A stretch of DNA of 64,000 nt from positions 62,001 to 126,000 of the forward strand of contig JAGHRS010000006.1 in assembly GCA_018066285.1 (NCBI GenBank), written 5' to 3'. The position numbers and the translations under genes are program-made. The stretch comes from Candidatus Treponema caballi. GTDB taxonomy: Bacteria; Spirochaetota; Spirochaetia; Treponematales; Treponemataceae. Positions 1 through 8,176 of this stretch are shown here, in pieces; within the stretch, counting starts at the first letter, position 1, and every line of letters starts with the position of its first letter. The notes beneath the pieces were generated by a model. The model saw only the letters and a list, made by a program, of their open reading frames with translations, was not told where the DNA came from and made no database searches.

Positions 1-624
1 TTTCTTCATGCCATCTGTGGTGTAGTGCGCCCATGAAGATATGTGACGTATCTGGCTGACGGGAATAGCGTCGTACATGAAGCTGTCTTCAAGTTTTTCG
101 CAAGTCTTAAGAAGTGCTTCCACAGATTTCTTCACATCATCTTTTGCACCAAGTTCACGCGTTGTATCAAGCTCCTCAAGATCGTTATCAATACTTTCTA
201 TAAGCGGAGAAATCTTTGAGGCTTTGTCATCATCTTTATAAAGGACAGGAGAAAATCGTGCCGTAAGCTTACGGATGCTTCTGATGAAAAGATAGCGCGT
301 TGCTGTAAGATAGGATGCATTATCATCAAGAGCTTTCAAGAAAGTCTGTGCCGCAGCTTTAATTTCAAGCGTACAATCGCGCGGTCCTGCCAGAAGCAGG
401 TTCGGGCTGTTCAGCGCTTTCTGATGAAGGCAGGAAGGACACGTACAGATCCAGGCTCCCTTCTGAGGCCCTGTACATGAGAGCACACGGGCAAGTTCCA
501 GCGCGCATGTCAGCTTTCCAGAGGAAGCAGGACCTGAAAAAAGAAGCGAGTTTGGCAGCCTTTTATTGATGATGTCATCAGAGAGTAATCGTGCAGTATT
601 CTGATACAGCAGGTTCTCAAACAT
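1..624 (-). CDS. holB: DNA polymerase III delta-prime-like subunit, C-terminus cut by window edge
   Basis: About 208 codons are visible and the frame runs off the window. The N-terminus reads as a clamp-loader AAA+ domain: a Walker-A-like GPASSGKLT at about residues 31-39 and, after it, a Cys-rich zinc-module-like segment ending CTCPSC. In this family delta-prime is part of the clamp loader that places the beta clamp on DNA. The ATG shares one base with the stop codon of the upstream CvpA-family gene (TAATG), so translation is probably coupled. A gamma/tau (DnaX) identity is less likely because the P-loop lacks the usual GxGKT form. Confidence 0.75.
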   Translation of the reverse strand, partial: MFENLLYQNTARLLSDDIINKRLPNSLLFSGPASSGKLTCALELARVLSCTGPQKGAWICTCPSCLHQKALNSPNLLLAGPRDCTLEIKAAAQTFLKALDDNASYLTATRYLFIRSIRKLTARFSPVLYKDDDKASKISPLIESIDNDLEELDTTRELGAKDDVKKSVEALLKTCEKLEDSFMYDAIPVSQIRHISSWAHYTTDGMKK

Positions 625-1115
625 TAAGCAGTCACCAGGGAATTAATGTACTGAGTCGGATTAGAAATAATCTTGATGAAAATCTTCTGGAAGAAACTTC
701 CGCGTACAATCTGAGTAATGTTTTCAAATGGAAGTGCATTAATCAGGAACAGCACGAGGAATACAACAATGAAACCTTCTATAATGCCAAGGAAGAAACC
801 AAGTGATTTATCAAGTCCTTTCATTATGTTTCCAGAAAGGAAGATTTTCTTGAGAATAACCTGAATAATACGGAGAACGAGATAAACACCTATAAAGATT
901 GCAACAAATGAAAGTAGCGCCTGCAGGAATGGAATGGAAACCCATTTTGCCATATAAGGCATCAGTTTTCCATAAAAGACGAGTGCAAGGATGATTCCAA
1001 GGAAAAAAGCAGCCTTTGAAAAGACTTCACCAAGGAATCCCTTTATTGTTGCTGAAATTGCAATGACAAGAATAATCAGTAAAAAAATATAATCGATGAT
1101 AACCAGTCCACTCAT
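624..1115 (-). CDS. CvpA-family integral membrane protein
   Basis: A 163-residue protein with four hydrophobic helices and a glycine motif (IKGFLGE) after the first helix, which is the pattern of the CvpA/colicin V production family of inner-membrane proteins. The biochemical role of the family is not well defined. It overlaps murG by 4 bp (ATGA) and touches the holB-like gene downstream, so it sits inside the ankyrin-murG-cvpA-holB operon. Confidence 0.75.
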   Translation of the reverse strand: MSGLVIIDYIFLLIILVIAISATIKGFLGEVFSKAAFFLGIILALVFYGKLMPYMAKWVSIPFLQALLSFVAIFIGVYLVLRIIQVILKKIFLSGNIMKGLDKSLGFFLGIIEGFIVVFLVLFLINALPFENITQIVRGSFFQKIFIKIISNPTQYINSLVTA

Positions 1116-2281
1116 TTATCGTTTACCTCGCTGAAAATAAGCTTTGCTATTGTTTCTGCAGGTTTTGCATCCGGCATTATTGATCTGGAAGCTTTTCCTG
1201 CTTTTTCTCTTGCTTCACAATTACTGAACTTTTCAAGAGCAGAACGTAATCCATCTTCATCTGCAGGAGCGGTGACGTTTCCGTCGCCGTCACGGCCACC
1301 AAGAACTATTGCAGCATCTTTTGAAGCAAACAGTGCAGCATTGTCCACCTGGTCACCGCGCGTTCCTGAGCCTGAAAGAGGAATCAGGATTAGCGGCTTT
1401 GCTGACACTGACGCTTCCCACAGGAAGTTCGCGCCCGCACGTGAAAGAACGACATCAGCAGCTTTTAAGACATCAGGCATTTCTGCATAAATGAAAGCGT
1501 ACGGGTAATAATCTTCATGATAGCCCTTCTCCATCATTTCAGGATGCTCTTCTGCCCACAGCGCACCAGTCTGATGTACAACCTTCCAGCTTTTACAGAG
1601 CCAGTCGAGGTTTTCTGTAACCAGGGTATTTATCTGCTGGGCACCAAGACTTCCGCCTGCAACAAGCAGAAGCGGTTTCTCACCAGCTTCAGGAATGCTG
1701 TTGAATCCAAGGAATTCGCGGCCTTTTGCTGCGTCTGCGCTATAGAACACAGGACGAACAGGGTTTCCGGTTACGACAACGTTCTTTCTCTTATCCTCGG
1801 AAAAGAATGATGGCGTTTTATCAAATGAAACGAGCACTTTCCGGGCACTTTTTGCATTCAGCCGCGTTGCAAGACCGGGCGACACATCGCATTCATGTGT
1901 GAAAACCGGAATATGCAGAAGCCGCGCTGCAATACAGGGAGGAACACTGACGAATCCGCCTTTTGAAAAGAGGAACACAGGCTTTTCTTTTAACAGGATG
2001 AAAAAAGACGCAAAAAAGCCGCCCGCAATGCGGAAAAGGTCAATGAAGTTTTCAAATGACAGGTAGCGGCGGAGTTTTCCACACGGCACCCGGTAAAGAC
2101 GGTCTACCGTTCCCGCTTTTTCAATGATATCACGGTCAATTTTCTTTTTTGATGCAATCCAGATAATTTCGAATGGTTCACATCCATTATCTGATGACAG
2201 TTTTTTTAATTCATCTACAACGGCAAGGCCTGGATATATATGACCTCCCGTTCCCCCACCCGTAAATACTATTTTTTTCAC
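1112..2281 (-). CDS. murG: UDP-N-acetylglucosamine--undecaprenyl-PP-MurNAc-pentapeptide GlcNAc transferase MurG
   Basis: 389 residues, a normal MurG length. It starts with the glycine-rich TGGGTGGHIYPGLAV loop at residues 7-21 and has the second-domain GGSLGAQQIN and the SRAGANFLWE donor-binding motif. MurG adds GlcNAc to lipid I to make lipid II at the inner face of the cytoplasmic membrane. A 4-bp overlap with the ankyrin gene upstream and a 4-bp overlap with the CvpA-family gene downstream show a compact operon. Confidence 0.95.
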   Translation of the reverse strand: MKKIVFTGGGTGGHIYPGLAVVDELKKLSSDNGCEPFEIIWIASKKKIDRDIIEKAGTVDRLYRVPCGKLRRYLSFENFIDLFRIAGGFFASFFILLKEKPVFLFSKGGFVSVPPCIAARLLHIPVFTHECDVSPGLATRLNAKSARKVLVSFDKTPSFFSEDKRKNVVVTGNPVRPVFYSADAAKGREFLGFNSIPEAGEKPLLLVAGGSLGAQQINTLVTENLDWLCKSWKVVHQTGALWAEEHPEMMEKGYHEDYYPYAFIYAEMPDVLKAADVVLSRAGANFLWEASVSAKPLILIPLSGSGTRGDQVDNAALFASKDAAIVLGGRDGDGNVTAPADEDGLRSALEKFSNCEAREKAGKASRSIMPDAKPAETIAKLIFSEVNDK

Positions 2282-3198
2282 TTTGCGTACTCTTGATAAA
2301 GGTCTACCAACGTATCTTTTTTGAATAATCTTGCATAATCAAGTGCTGACATGCCCATATGGTCCTTGAAGCAGGGATCCGCTCCATTCTTTACTAGCAT
2401 TTCGCATATCTTAATACTTGAAGAGCCAGTTGCAACAATAAGTGCTGTCTGCCCGTCATTGCTTACAAAATTGAGGTTTGCACCAAGTTTTATGAGCAGT
2501 TCAACAATATCCGGACTCAGTTTCCATACTGCATCCATAACGGCAGAATAACCTCTGTCCTTAGAAATTGCGTCAATTTCTACTCCATTATTCACCAGCC
2601 ACTCAATGGCTTCTTTCTTGCCGCTACGTGCTGCAATACAGAGCATCGGTGTTCCGGCCGAATCACGGCAGTTAACATCCATTCCTGCTTCCAGGAAGTT
2701 TTCACATGTTTCCATGTTTTCCTGAGCAATATGGATTGAGAATGTATCTGGAGTAAAAGGAATGCCTGCTTCAAAAAGCTTTCTTTTTGCTTCATGCTTC
2801 TTTTCTTCAGCTATAAACTCTGGAAAATTCTCATCAAGCTTATCAGTAAGGTTTTTAGCATTCTCGTGCCAGCTGAGCACAGAATCAAACATTACATCAT
2901 CTTGTTTTACGCCTGATATGAAAGAAGGTATTTGCTTTCCCTGAATGAATCCTGCAAGAAATGAAAGAATAGGATTCATTGCATTAGCTTCATCAATAAA
3001 TAAAACACACTGTGTGATCTTATTAAGCGTTTCGTTAAAAAAAGTCTTTATAAAATCTGAAAGACCTTTCCCATCTGCTTTAATCTCTGGTGCATCAAGA
3101 TTAAACTCTGTAACTTCAACTTTCTTTTTGGTAAGAAATTTAGAAACAATATCTGCTTCTTTTGAAGTCTCTCCTGTACAAACCAATAACCAGTTCAT
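2278..3198 (-). CDS. Ankyrin-repeat protein with an uncharacterised Rossmann-like N-terminal domain
   Basis: 306 residues from the ATG at 3198. The open frame continues upstream to 3312 but would run through the tRNA-Phe terminator and into the tRNA, so the internal ATG is preferred. Residues about 165-306 hold four ankyrin-type repeats (for example GADPCFKDHMGMSALDYAR). Residues 1-110 look alpha/beta (MNWLLVCTGE, then CVLFIDEANAMNPI and GFIQGKQIPSFIS), loosely like TIR or deoxyribosyltransferase folds, but this is only a pattern impression. It heads the murG operon and overlaps murG by 4 bp. No Shine-Dalgarno precedes the ATG. Confidence 0.75.
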   Translation of the reverse strand: MNWLLVCTGETSKEADIVSKFLTKKKVEVTEFNLDAPEIKADGKGLSDFIKTFFNETLNKITQCVLFIDEANAMNPILSFLAGFIQGKQIPSFISGVKQDDVMFDSVLSWHENAKNLTDKLDENFPEFIAEEKKHEAKRKLFEAGIPFTPDTFSIHIAQENMETCENFLEAGMDVNCRDSAGTPMLCIAARSGKKEAIEWLVNNGVEIDAISKDRGYSAVMDAVWKLSPDIVELLIKLGANLNFVSNDGQTALIVATGSSSIKICEMLVKNGADPCFKDHMGMSALDYARLFKKDTLVDLYQEYAK

Positions 3199-3205
3199 AC
3201 TAAAC

Positions 3206-3234
3206 AGTATAAGCGAATATTTGTAAGGATACAA
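3206..3234 (-). promoter_or_regulatory. Predicted promoter of the ankyrin-murG operon
   Basis: TTGTAT (-35) and TATACT (-10) are separated by 17 bp. The -10 ends 7 nt before the ATG at 3198, so the expected +1 is the base just before the start codon and the mRNA would be nearly leaderless. The -35 matches only three consensus positions. Confidence 0.45.
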
Positions 3235-3250
3235 GTATTGAAAGTAAGGC

Positions 3251-3282
3251 AAAAAAAAACCGGATTCATAAAGAATCCGGTT
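3251..3282 (-). terminator. Intrinsic terminator after tRNA-Phe
   Basis: An 8-bp perfect stem (CCGGATTC / GAATCCGG, 5-nt loop) is followed on the minus strand by a run of eight or more T. It begins directly at the 3' end of the tRNA. Confidence 0.85.
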
Positions 3283-3355
3283 TGCCGACGAACAGAATCG
3301 AACTGTTGACACAAGGATTTTCAGTCCTTTGCTCTACCAACTGAGCTACGTCGGC
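3283..3355 (-). tRNA. tRNA-Phe (anticodon GAA)
   Basis: A 73-nt cloverleaf: acceptor stem GCCGACG pairing with CGTCGGC, D-arm with AGCTCAGTTGGTAGAGC, anticodon loop CTGAAAA giving GAA, and a T-arm with GTTCGATTC. CCA is not encoded. A strong promoter lies upstream and a terminator directly downstream, so it is a single-gene transcript. Confidence 0.97.
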
Positions 3356-3366
3356 GTGATGTGGTT

Positions 3367-3395
3367 AATATATAGATTAATAAAAAAAATGTCAA
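3367..3395 (-). promoter_or_regulatory. Promoter of tRNA-Phe
   Basis: A consensus TTGACA -35 and TATATT -10 separated by 17 bp, with an A/T-rich spacer. The expected start is a few bases upstream of the tRNA 5' end. Confidence 0.75.
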
Positions 3396-3416
3396 TGAGT
3401 TTTTGAAAAAAAGTGA

Positions 3417-3445
3417 CTGACAACATATTGTTTACGTGTTAGACT
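3417..3445 (+). promoter_or_regulatory. Predicted promoter of the outer-membrane protein gene
   Basis: CTGACA (-35) and TAGACT (-10) with 17-bp spacing, giving a start near 3452 and a leader of about 29 nt that includes the GAGAGAGG Shine-Dalgarno. The -10 region lies inside the TGTTTAC/GTAAACA dyad reported separately. Confidence 0.5.
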
Positions 3446-3477
3446 CTAAGTAAACACTTCATTGAGAGAGGTAAACT
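3429..3477 (+). promoter_or_regulatory. Three TGTTTAC/GTAAAC half-sites at 21-bp steps (candidate operator)
   Basis: TGTTTAC at 3429-3435 and GTAAACA at 3450-3456 form a perfect 7-bp inverted repeat with a 14-bp spacer. A third half-site, GTAAACT, follows at 3471. Each half-site starts 21 bp after the previous one, two helical turns. The array covers the -10, the start site and the ribosome-binding region. Confidence 0.4.
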
Positions 3478-3480
3478 TTA

Positions 3481-4383
3481 ATGAAAAGGATTTTTTGCAT
3501 TCTTCTTGTACTGTCTTTATGCCTTACAAGCGTATTTGCATTTGATTTTGACTTCAGTCAGACTGAAATGTCAGATCTGATTGGAGATTATTCTAAAGAC
3601 ATTGTATATGCATTACCTGCAGCTGTTTCCGCTGACAACATCTGGGCTGATGCATATATCGGCCAATTGATTTCAATTCCGCCCCATGTCGCTGTCGGTA
3701 TCAATCTTGGCGGCTCATTCATGGGTAACAACAAAATGTTTGAAAATATTGGAAAAAGTATTGGACTTCCAATACTTTCATATCTTCCAGGAGCCCCAGT
3801 TCCCGATGCATCTTTTGATGCCCGCATCGGAGGCCTTTTTCTTGATTTCGATATCGGTGTTCACGGGTCATTCTTCCGTGTAGATATGGAAGACATGGAT
3901 TTCCTGAATGGTTCTGTTCAGGTAAACTCATATGGAATTGATTTCAGATATTGCATTCTTACACAGAAACTCATCATCCCTGCAATTTCAATCGGTATCG
4001 GATATGACCATGTTTCAACAGATGCTTTATTAACAATGACCAGTGAAGCTGCACAACTTGGATTTACATTTAAGACAAATGCAGATCTCTTATCTGCAAC
4101 TGCACAGACATCATGGAATCTTCTGTTTATGAAACTCTTTGCAGGCGCACGCGGAATGCTGCCTCTTGGTGATGGTATTACATCACATACAGAATTCTCC
4201 GCTACTGCACAGGGAGCAAGTGCAACATTCAACCCGATTGATGCAGTAAATAAAGATCTTTCTATACATGTATTCGGCGGTATCGCTTTCAGACTGTTCG
4301 TCATTGATACAACACTCGGCGCCACATACGACATTACAAACAAAGATCTTGGTATAAGCTGGAGTACACGCGTACAGTTGTAA
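3481..4383 (+). CDS. Predicted outer-membrane beta-barrel protein, treponemal type
   Basis: 300 residues. A cleavable signal peptide (MKRIF, then a hydrophobic stretch ending SVFA at about residue 20) is followed by alternating aromatic/hydrophobic strands and a C-terminus ending in an aromatic-hydrophobic strand (SWSTRVQL), as expected of a beta-barrel. I do not recognise a specific family. No cysteine lies at the cleavage site, so it is not a lipoprotein. It is a single-gene transcription unit bounded by its own promoter and a terminator. Function is unknown; a porin-like role is possible. Confidence 0.65.
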   Translation: MKRIFCILLVLSLCLTSVFAFDFDFSQTEMSDLIGDYSKDIVYALPAAVSADNIWADAYIGQLISIPPHVAVGINLGGSFMGNNKMFENIGKSIGLPILSYLPGAPVPDASFDARIGGLFLDFDIGVHGSFFRVDMEDMDFLNGSVQVNSYGIDFRYCILTQKLIIPAISIGIGYDHVSTDALLTMTSEAAQLGFTFKTNADLLSATAQTSWNLLFMKLFAGARGMLPLGDGITSHTEFSATAQGASATFNPIDAVNKDLSIHVFGGIAFRLFVIDTTLGATYDITNKDLGISWSTRVQL

Positions 4384-4400
4384 TCCTTATATGTTACAAT

Positions 4401-4438
4401 AAAAAAGGTGACAGAGGAGAAATCTGCCACCTTTTTTT
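4401..4438. terminator. Bidirectional terminator between the OMP gene and the flagellar operon
   Basis: A GGTG-A-CAGA / TCTG-C-CACC stem with one internal mismatch has six A on the left and seven T on the right, so it can end transcription of both convergent units. Confidence 0.8.
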
Positions 4439-4456
4439 ATCTGAAATTAACATATT

Positions 4457-5083
4457 TCAGTTTCCGTATATATCAACAATCATCTGTACTTCATCAAATG
4501 AAACGCCTAGTTTTCCAGAAATGAACTCTGTATCAAGGCCCTGCCGCCACAGTTCAATTACCTTTTGCTGAAAAGTCTTCTCTGTCTGGACAAAATCTTC
4601 GGAAACCGTAACTTCAAAAGGCAGTTCAGTCTGCATAAGAGCATCTGCAACCTGCGTCTCAACATGTTCAGACTTCTTCTTCTGAACGTGTTCTTCAGGG
4701 CGATAAGTCAGTTCTTCAGCATTTGTATTCTGGGCAGGTTGCGGTTTTGCACGCTGATATGCATTTGCAGCGCTTTTTGTGGCGGCGTTTATCTTTTTTG
4801 TACCTTTCTGGCTGAGCTCAGCTTTTCTTTCTTCTGATATGGCAAGCTGTACACGTTTATCAGCCTCGTCAATCATCGCACGAAGGTTATTTGTACGTTC
4901 TTCTATAAGAGTCAGATCCCTGTCAGCAGACTTATCAATTTCAATGAGAAGCTTATCTACTTCATCACTAATGGAATGCAGAATGTTTTCAGGAGAAAAA
5001 AGCCTCTTATACTTTATAAAGAAAAAAAACCATAAAACAATGTTTATAACTAAAATGACAATATTTAAAACTGTAGAAGACAT
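4457..5083 (-). CDS. Hypothetical membrane-anchored coiled-coil protein, last gene of the flagellar operon
   Basis: 208 residues: one N-terminal membrane helix (about residues 5-23), a charged coiled-coil-prone region (about 30-110), a Gln/Pro/Lys-rich linker, and a C-terminal helix-turn-helix-like segment (residues 175-205, around LDTEFISGKLGVSFDEVQMI). I do not recognise the family. Its start lies 3 bp from the preceding gene, so it is co-transcribed with flagellar genes, but a flagellar role is only inferred from position. Confidence 0.7.
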   Translation of the reverse strand: MSSTVLNIVILVINIVLWFFFFIKYKRLFSPENILHSISDEVDKLLIEIDKSADRDLTLIEERTNNLRAMIDEADKRVQLAISEERKAELSQKGTKKINAATKSAANAYQRAKPQPAQNTNAEELTYRPEEHVQKKKSEHVETQVADALMQTELPFEVTVSEDFVQTEKTFQQKVIELWRQGLDTEFISGKLGVSFDEVQMIVDIYGN

Positions 5084-5086
5084 ATG

Positions 5087-5419
5087 TTAACCAAGTATAT
5101 CAATTATTCTGCCAAGGGAAGTATCACGTATCTGTATTTCTTCAACAGGCTTTTCTGATTCTTCCTCTTCTTTCATCTGTTTTTTTGTATTCTGCTGTTG
5201 CTGGCCATTATTGCCTTTCCGTTCTTTAACAGTATCAGCCAGCTCTTCTTCCTCATGAGCTTTTGTTACAGCCTGTTTTTTCAGAAATTCCTGACGTGCC
5301 CGTTCTGTTTCCTGCATGTCTCCCTTGAATTGCATGCCCTGCTGTTGAAAGGCCACGTTTTTTGAGACATTTTCAAGCTGAGTGTATAACGTCTGTAGGT
5401 CAATTGGTTGAATAGCCAT
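5087..5419 (-). CDS. Small charged hypothetical protein in the flagellar operon
   Basis: 110 residues from the ATG at 5419; a longer frame to 5488 exists but would overlap fapA by 89 bp rather than 20 bp. The N-terminus (MAIQPIDLQTLYTQLENVSK) is followed by a Glu/Lys/Gln-rich, probably disordered or coiled middle and a conserved-looking C-terminus (SLGRIIDILG). No recognised domain. Position between fapA and the membrane-anchored coiled-coil gene implies co-expression with flagellar assembly genes. Confidence 0.65.
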   Translation of the reverse strand: MAIQPIDLQTLYTQLENVSKNVAFQQQGMQFKGDMQETERARQEFLKKQAVTKAHEEEELADTVKERKGNNGQQQQNTKKQMKEEEESEKPVEEIQIRDTSLGRIIDILG

Positions 5420-7370
5420 CTGGTGCCCTCTTCTGGTCTTCGGCTGATGGCGGCTCGTACTTACCGTGACGGACAAATCCATCCTCAAGATAGAAAGTAA
5501 CGGCCTTTATTTCATTTCGTATTTCTTCCTTAACATCACGGATATAAATCTTTACACCTGAATAGACAGTCTGAGCAGCTGATACTCTACCGATAACTTT
5601 AAGTTCGCGCAAATGGCTCTGTATCTGTTGTATTTCCTGAGACATTGCTTCAGACTGTTGTACAATTTCCTGCTTTCTTGCAGTTTCTTTGACAAGACGG
5701 TCTTCCTTCTCTTTTGGCAGAGAACGTCGCACTTTCTTAGTGTTTTCAAGCGTTGAGATATCGAGTTCAAGTTCATCAAGCTCTTTGATGATGACACTCT
5801 GAGCTTCCTGAAGTTCTTCAAGGCGTCGCTTTGCACGCGGGTCAAAACCAACTTCAAGAACAGTTTCGCTACCACCACCGTTAGAACCGATTGTCTTTGC
5901 AAAAATCTCTTCTGTTGCAAAGAGGTGTCCACCAATAATAGCAGCGCGTTTACCTTGCAGCAGGATTTTCTTATTGGCTGTTACATCAGAATTGATGATA
6001 CCATCGGATACAACAATGTATTCTTCTACATCACACTTAGTATTCTGGATGAACTTTGCCCACAGCGATTTACCACACTTTATATAGCCTTCATCACGGC
6101 CCATGATACCGAGGGAAACAACAATGTCGCCTTCTGCTTCCAGCGTACTTGCACCAACGTTTCCATATACTTCAATGTTACCAGAAGCCTTGATCTTGAA
6201 TCCGTCGTCAACGTTACCTTTTACAACAACTGTACCAAGGAAGGTAATGTTACCAGTTTTAATGTTGACGCCCTCAACTTCCATGATTGGCTCAACAGTG
6301 ATTTTATCACCAACAAGCAGAACCTGTCCGTTGCATTCAGCAATAATCGTCCTTCCGTCTGTATCAACCTTAACATTCTTTCCAAGTGGCATTGGTATAT
6401 CTTTTCCGTTCTTGGCTTCAAGATACTTACCGAATAAGGTTTTTCCTGCTTTTCCGCGTTCTGCCAGCATCTTCTGTGCAAGCGGCTGACCTTCAACGAC
6501 GTTCTGAATAAGGTTCAGTTCCTTGAAGTCAACCTGACCAGACTCAGATTCCTTCATCTTGAGTTTGCTTCTGTCTGTTTCAAACTGATAGGCGATATAT
6601 GCATCACGTCCATCTACAGGAAGGATTGCTTCTGCCACAACTACAGGAATGCCATATACAGGCATATCAACAAATTCCTGAATTTTTTCGTCACTTATAC
6701 CTGCAACAATTCCCTGTGTAGTAAGCAGACGTTTTATCTGATCCGGAGAAGCTTCAGAACCGCCCATAGCAGGAGCAGTTACATTGATTGTAGCTTTCAT
6801 TTCATCACGGGCAATTTCAACCTGAATAAGCGCATCGCCAGCTGCGTCATGCTCATAAAGACCAACTGGCTGATAATCTCCGTCTGTTCCGTTCTGAACG
6901 AGCTCTTTAATTAAATCTTCTTCAAGGTCAAGGGTATCTGCACGCTTGAGTTTAGCCATGACCTCTTTAAGACTGACAGGTGTTCCTTTTCCAAGAGGAG
7001 GAATGACTTTTAGATTAATCTGAGACTGGAAATAATGGATATAGAATAATCCGTCTCTGTCGACGACAACATTCTCTTCCTCAATCTCCTGATCAGCAAA
7101 TACACCCTGTTCTGTTTTTTTACGTTTCTTAACCTGTACTGCATTTTCGTAAGCACGGATTGTCCAGGGCTTTTTCATCAAACCGATTATGCCTGGAAAT
7201 CCCTGCTCAAGAACTTCATATTCAAGGAGAGACACACGTGTATCAAGCTGGACGGCAGCATCAGCCAGAGCTTCTTCAAGTGTGTCTGCATTAACATCAA
7301 CATAATGCAGGTTCTGGTCTTCCTGTAATTTCTTTTCCAGATCGCTCCGTATTTTTTCCAGTGTAACCAT
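5400..7370 (-). CDS. fapA: FapA (DUF342) family protein with Jag-N-like N-terminal domain
   Basis: 656 residues. The first 65 residues (EEALADAAVQL ... YEVLEQGFPGIIGLMKKPW) resemble the Jag N-terminal domain. The centre (about 175-480) has the glycine-rich, hydrophobic-repeat pattern of FapA/DUF342 beta-solenoid proteins (VEGVNIKTGNITFLGTVVVK and similar turns). A coiled coil at about 515-590 is followed by a short C-terminal tail. Some family members are named flagellar assembly protein A, which agrees with its place directly downstream of fliA. Molecular function is not settled. Confidence 0.85.
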   Translation of the reverse strand: MVTLEKIRSDLEKKLQEDQNLHYVDVNADTLEEALADAAVQLDTRVSLLEYEVLEQGFPGIIGLMKKPWTIRAYENAVQVKKRKKTEQGVFADQEIEEENVVVDRDGLFYIHYFQSQINLKVIPPLGKGTPVSLKEVMAKLKRADTLDLEEDLIKELVQNGTDGDYQPVGLYEHDAAGDALIQVEIARDEMKATINVTAPAMGGSEASPDQIKRLLTTQGIVAGISDEKIQEFVDMPVYGIPVVVAEAILPVDGRDAYIAYQFETDRSKLKMKESESGQVDFKELNLIQNVVEGQPLAQKMLAERGKAGKTLFGKYLEAKNGKDIPMPLGKNVKVDTDGRTIIAECNGQVLLVGDKITVEPIMEVEGVNIKTGNITFLGTVVVKGNVDDGFKIKASGNIEVYGNVGASTLEAEGDIVVSLGIMGRDEGYIKCGKSLWAKFIQNTKCDVEEYIVVSDGIINSDVTANKKILLQGKRAAIIGGHLFATEEIFAKTIGSNGGGSETVLEVGFDPRAKRRLEELQEAQSVIIKELDELELDISTLENTKKVRRSLPKEKEDRLVKETARKQEIVQQSEAMSQEIQQIQSHLRELKVIGRVSAAQTVYSGVKIYIRDVKEEIRNEIKAVTFYLEDGFVRHGKYEPPSAEDQKRAPDGYSTN

Positions 7371-7385
7371 AAGCCTGCTCCGAAA

Positions 7386-8174
7386 TTACATAATGCCTTT
7401 TCTGATGTTTGTCAATTTAGCACGGAGTCTGAGGTTTGCCTTTGCATGAAGCTGAGATATACGGGATTCACTTACATCAAGAACCTGACCAATTTCCTTG
7501 AAAGTCAAATCTTCATGATAATAAAGGACGAGAACCATCTTTTCTTTTTCAGGAAGCTCATTAATTGCTTCAATGATAACGCGGCGGACTTCTTCACGTT
7601 CAACAATCACATCTGGATTGAGAGATGAAGGAGACTCTATGCTGTCACCAATTGATACACGGTCTGAATCATCTCCTGAATACCATACGTCGTTCAGAGA
7701 GAGAACACTTGTTCCTGACACCTTAAGTACAGTCTGCTGCAGTTCAGAAACACTTATTCCCATTTCTTCAGCTATTTCTTCGTCGCTTGCAGTGCGACCG
7801 AGTTTTGATTCAACGCGTACAATTGTGTCTTCAATTTCACGAGACTTCTGTCTTACTGAACGTGGAACCCAATCAAGCTGTCTTAACTCATCAAGGATTG
7901 CACCCCTGATTCTTGTTACTGCATATGTCTTGAACTTAACATTCTTATCAGGGTCATACTTGTTAATGGCATCAAGCAGGCCAAACTGTCCGAAACCGAC
8001 AAGATCATCAAATTCTACGCTTCCGGGCATACCGACTGCAACTTTACCAGCTACGTACTTAACAAGAGGCATGTATTGCCTTATGAAAGCATCCCTTAAT
8101 TGCGGAGAACGACTCTTTTTGTATTCTTGCCAGAGTTCTTCTTCAGTTTTCTGTTCAAAAATCGAAGTTGCCAT
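7386..8174 (-). CDS. fliA: Flagellar sigma factor sigma-28 (FliA/WhiG family)
   Basis: 262 residues with sigma regions 2, 3 and 4: region 2 has DDLVGFGQFGLLDAINKYDP near residue 57, region 3 has SDEEIAEEMGIS, and region 4 ends with the helix-turn-helix LTFKEIGQVLDVSESRISQL. Sigma-28 factors direct RNA polymerase to late flagellar and chemotaxis genes. It lies inside the operon, between the FlhG-side hypothetical and fapA. Confidence 0.95.
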   Translation of the reverse strand: MATSIFEQKTEEELWQEYKKSRSPQLRDAFIRQYMPLVKYVAGKVAVGMPGSVEFDDLVGFGQFGLLDAINKYDPDKNVKFKTYAVTRIRGAILDELRQLDWVPRSVRQKSREIEDTIVRVESKLGRTASDEEIAEEMGISVSELQQTVLKVSGTSVLSLNDVWYSGDDSDRVSIGDSIESPSSLNPDVIVEREEVRRVIIEAINELPEKEKMVLVLYYHEDLTFKEIGQVLDVSESRISQLHAKANLRLRAKLTNIRKGIM

Positions 8175-8176
8175 TT

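Noticed and set aside
2592-3312. N-terminal extension of the ankyrin ORF up to 3312
   Set aside because: It would run through the tRNA-Phe terminator and into the tRNA; the ATG at 3198 has a promoter directly upstream.
5925-6496. Plus-strand ORFs opposite fapA
   Set aside because: Shadow frames of a long, well-supported minus-strand gene.
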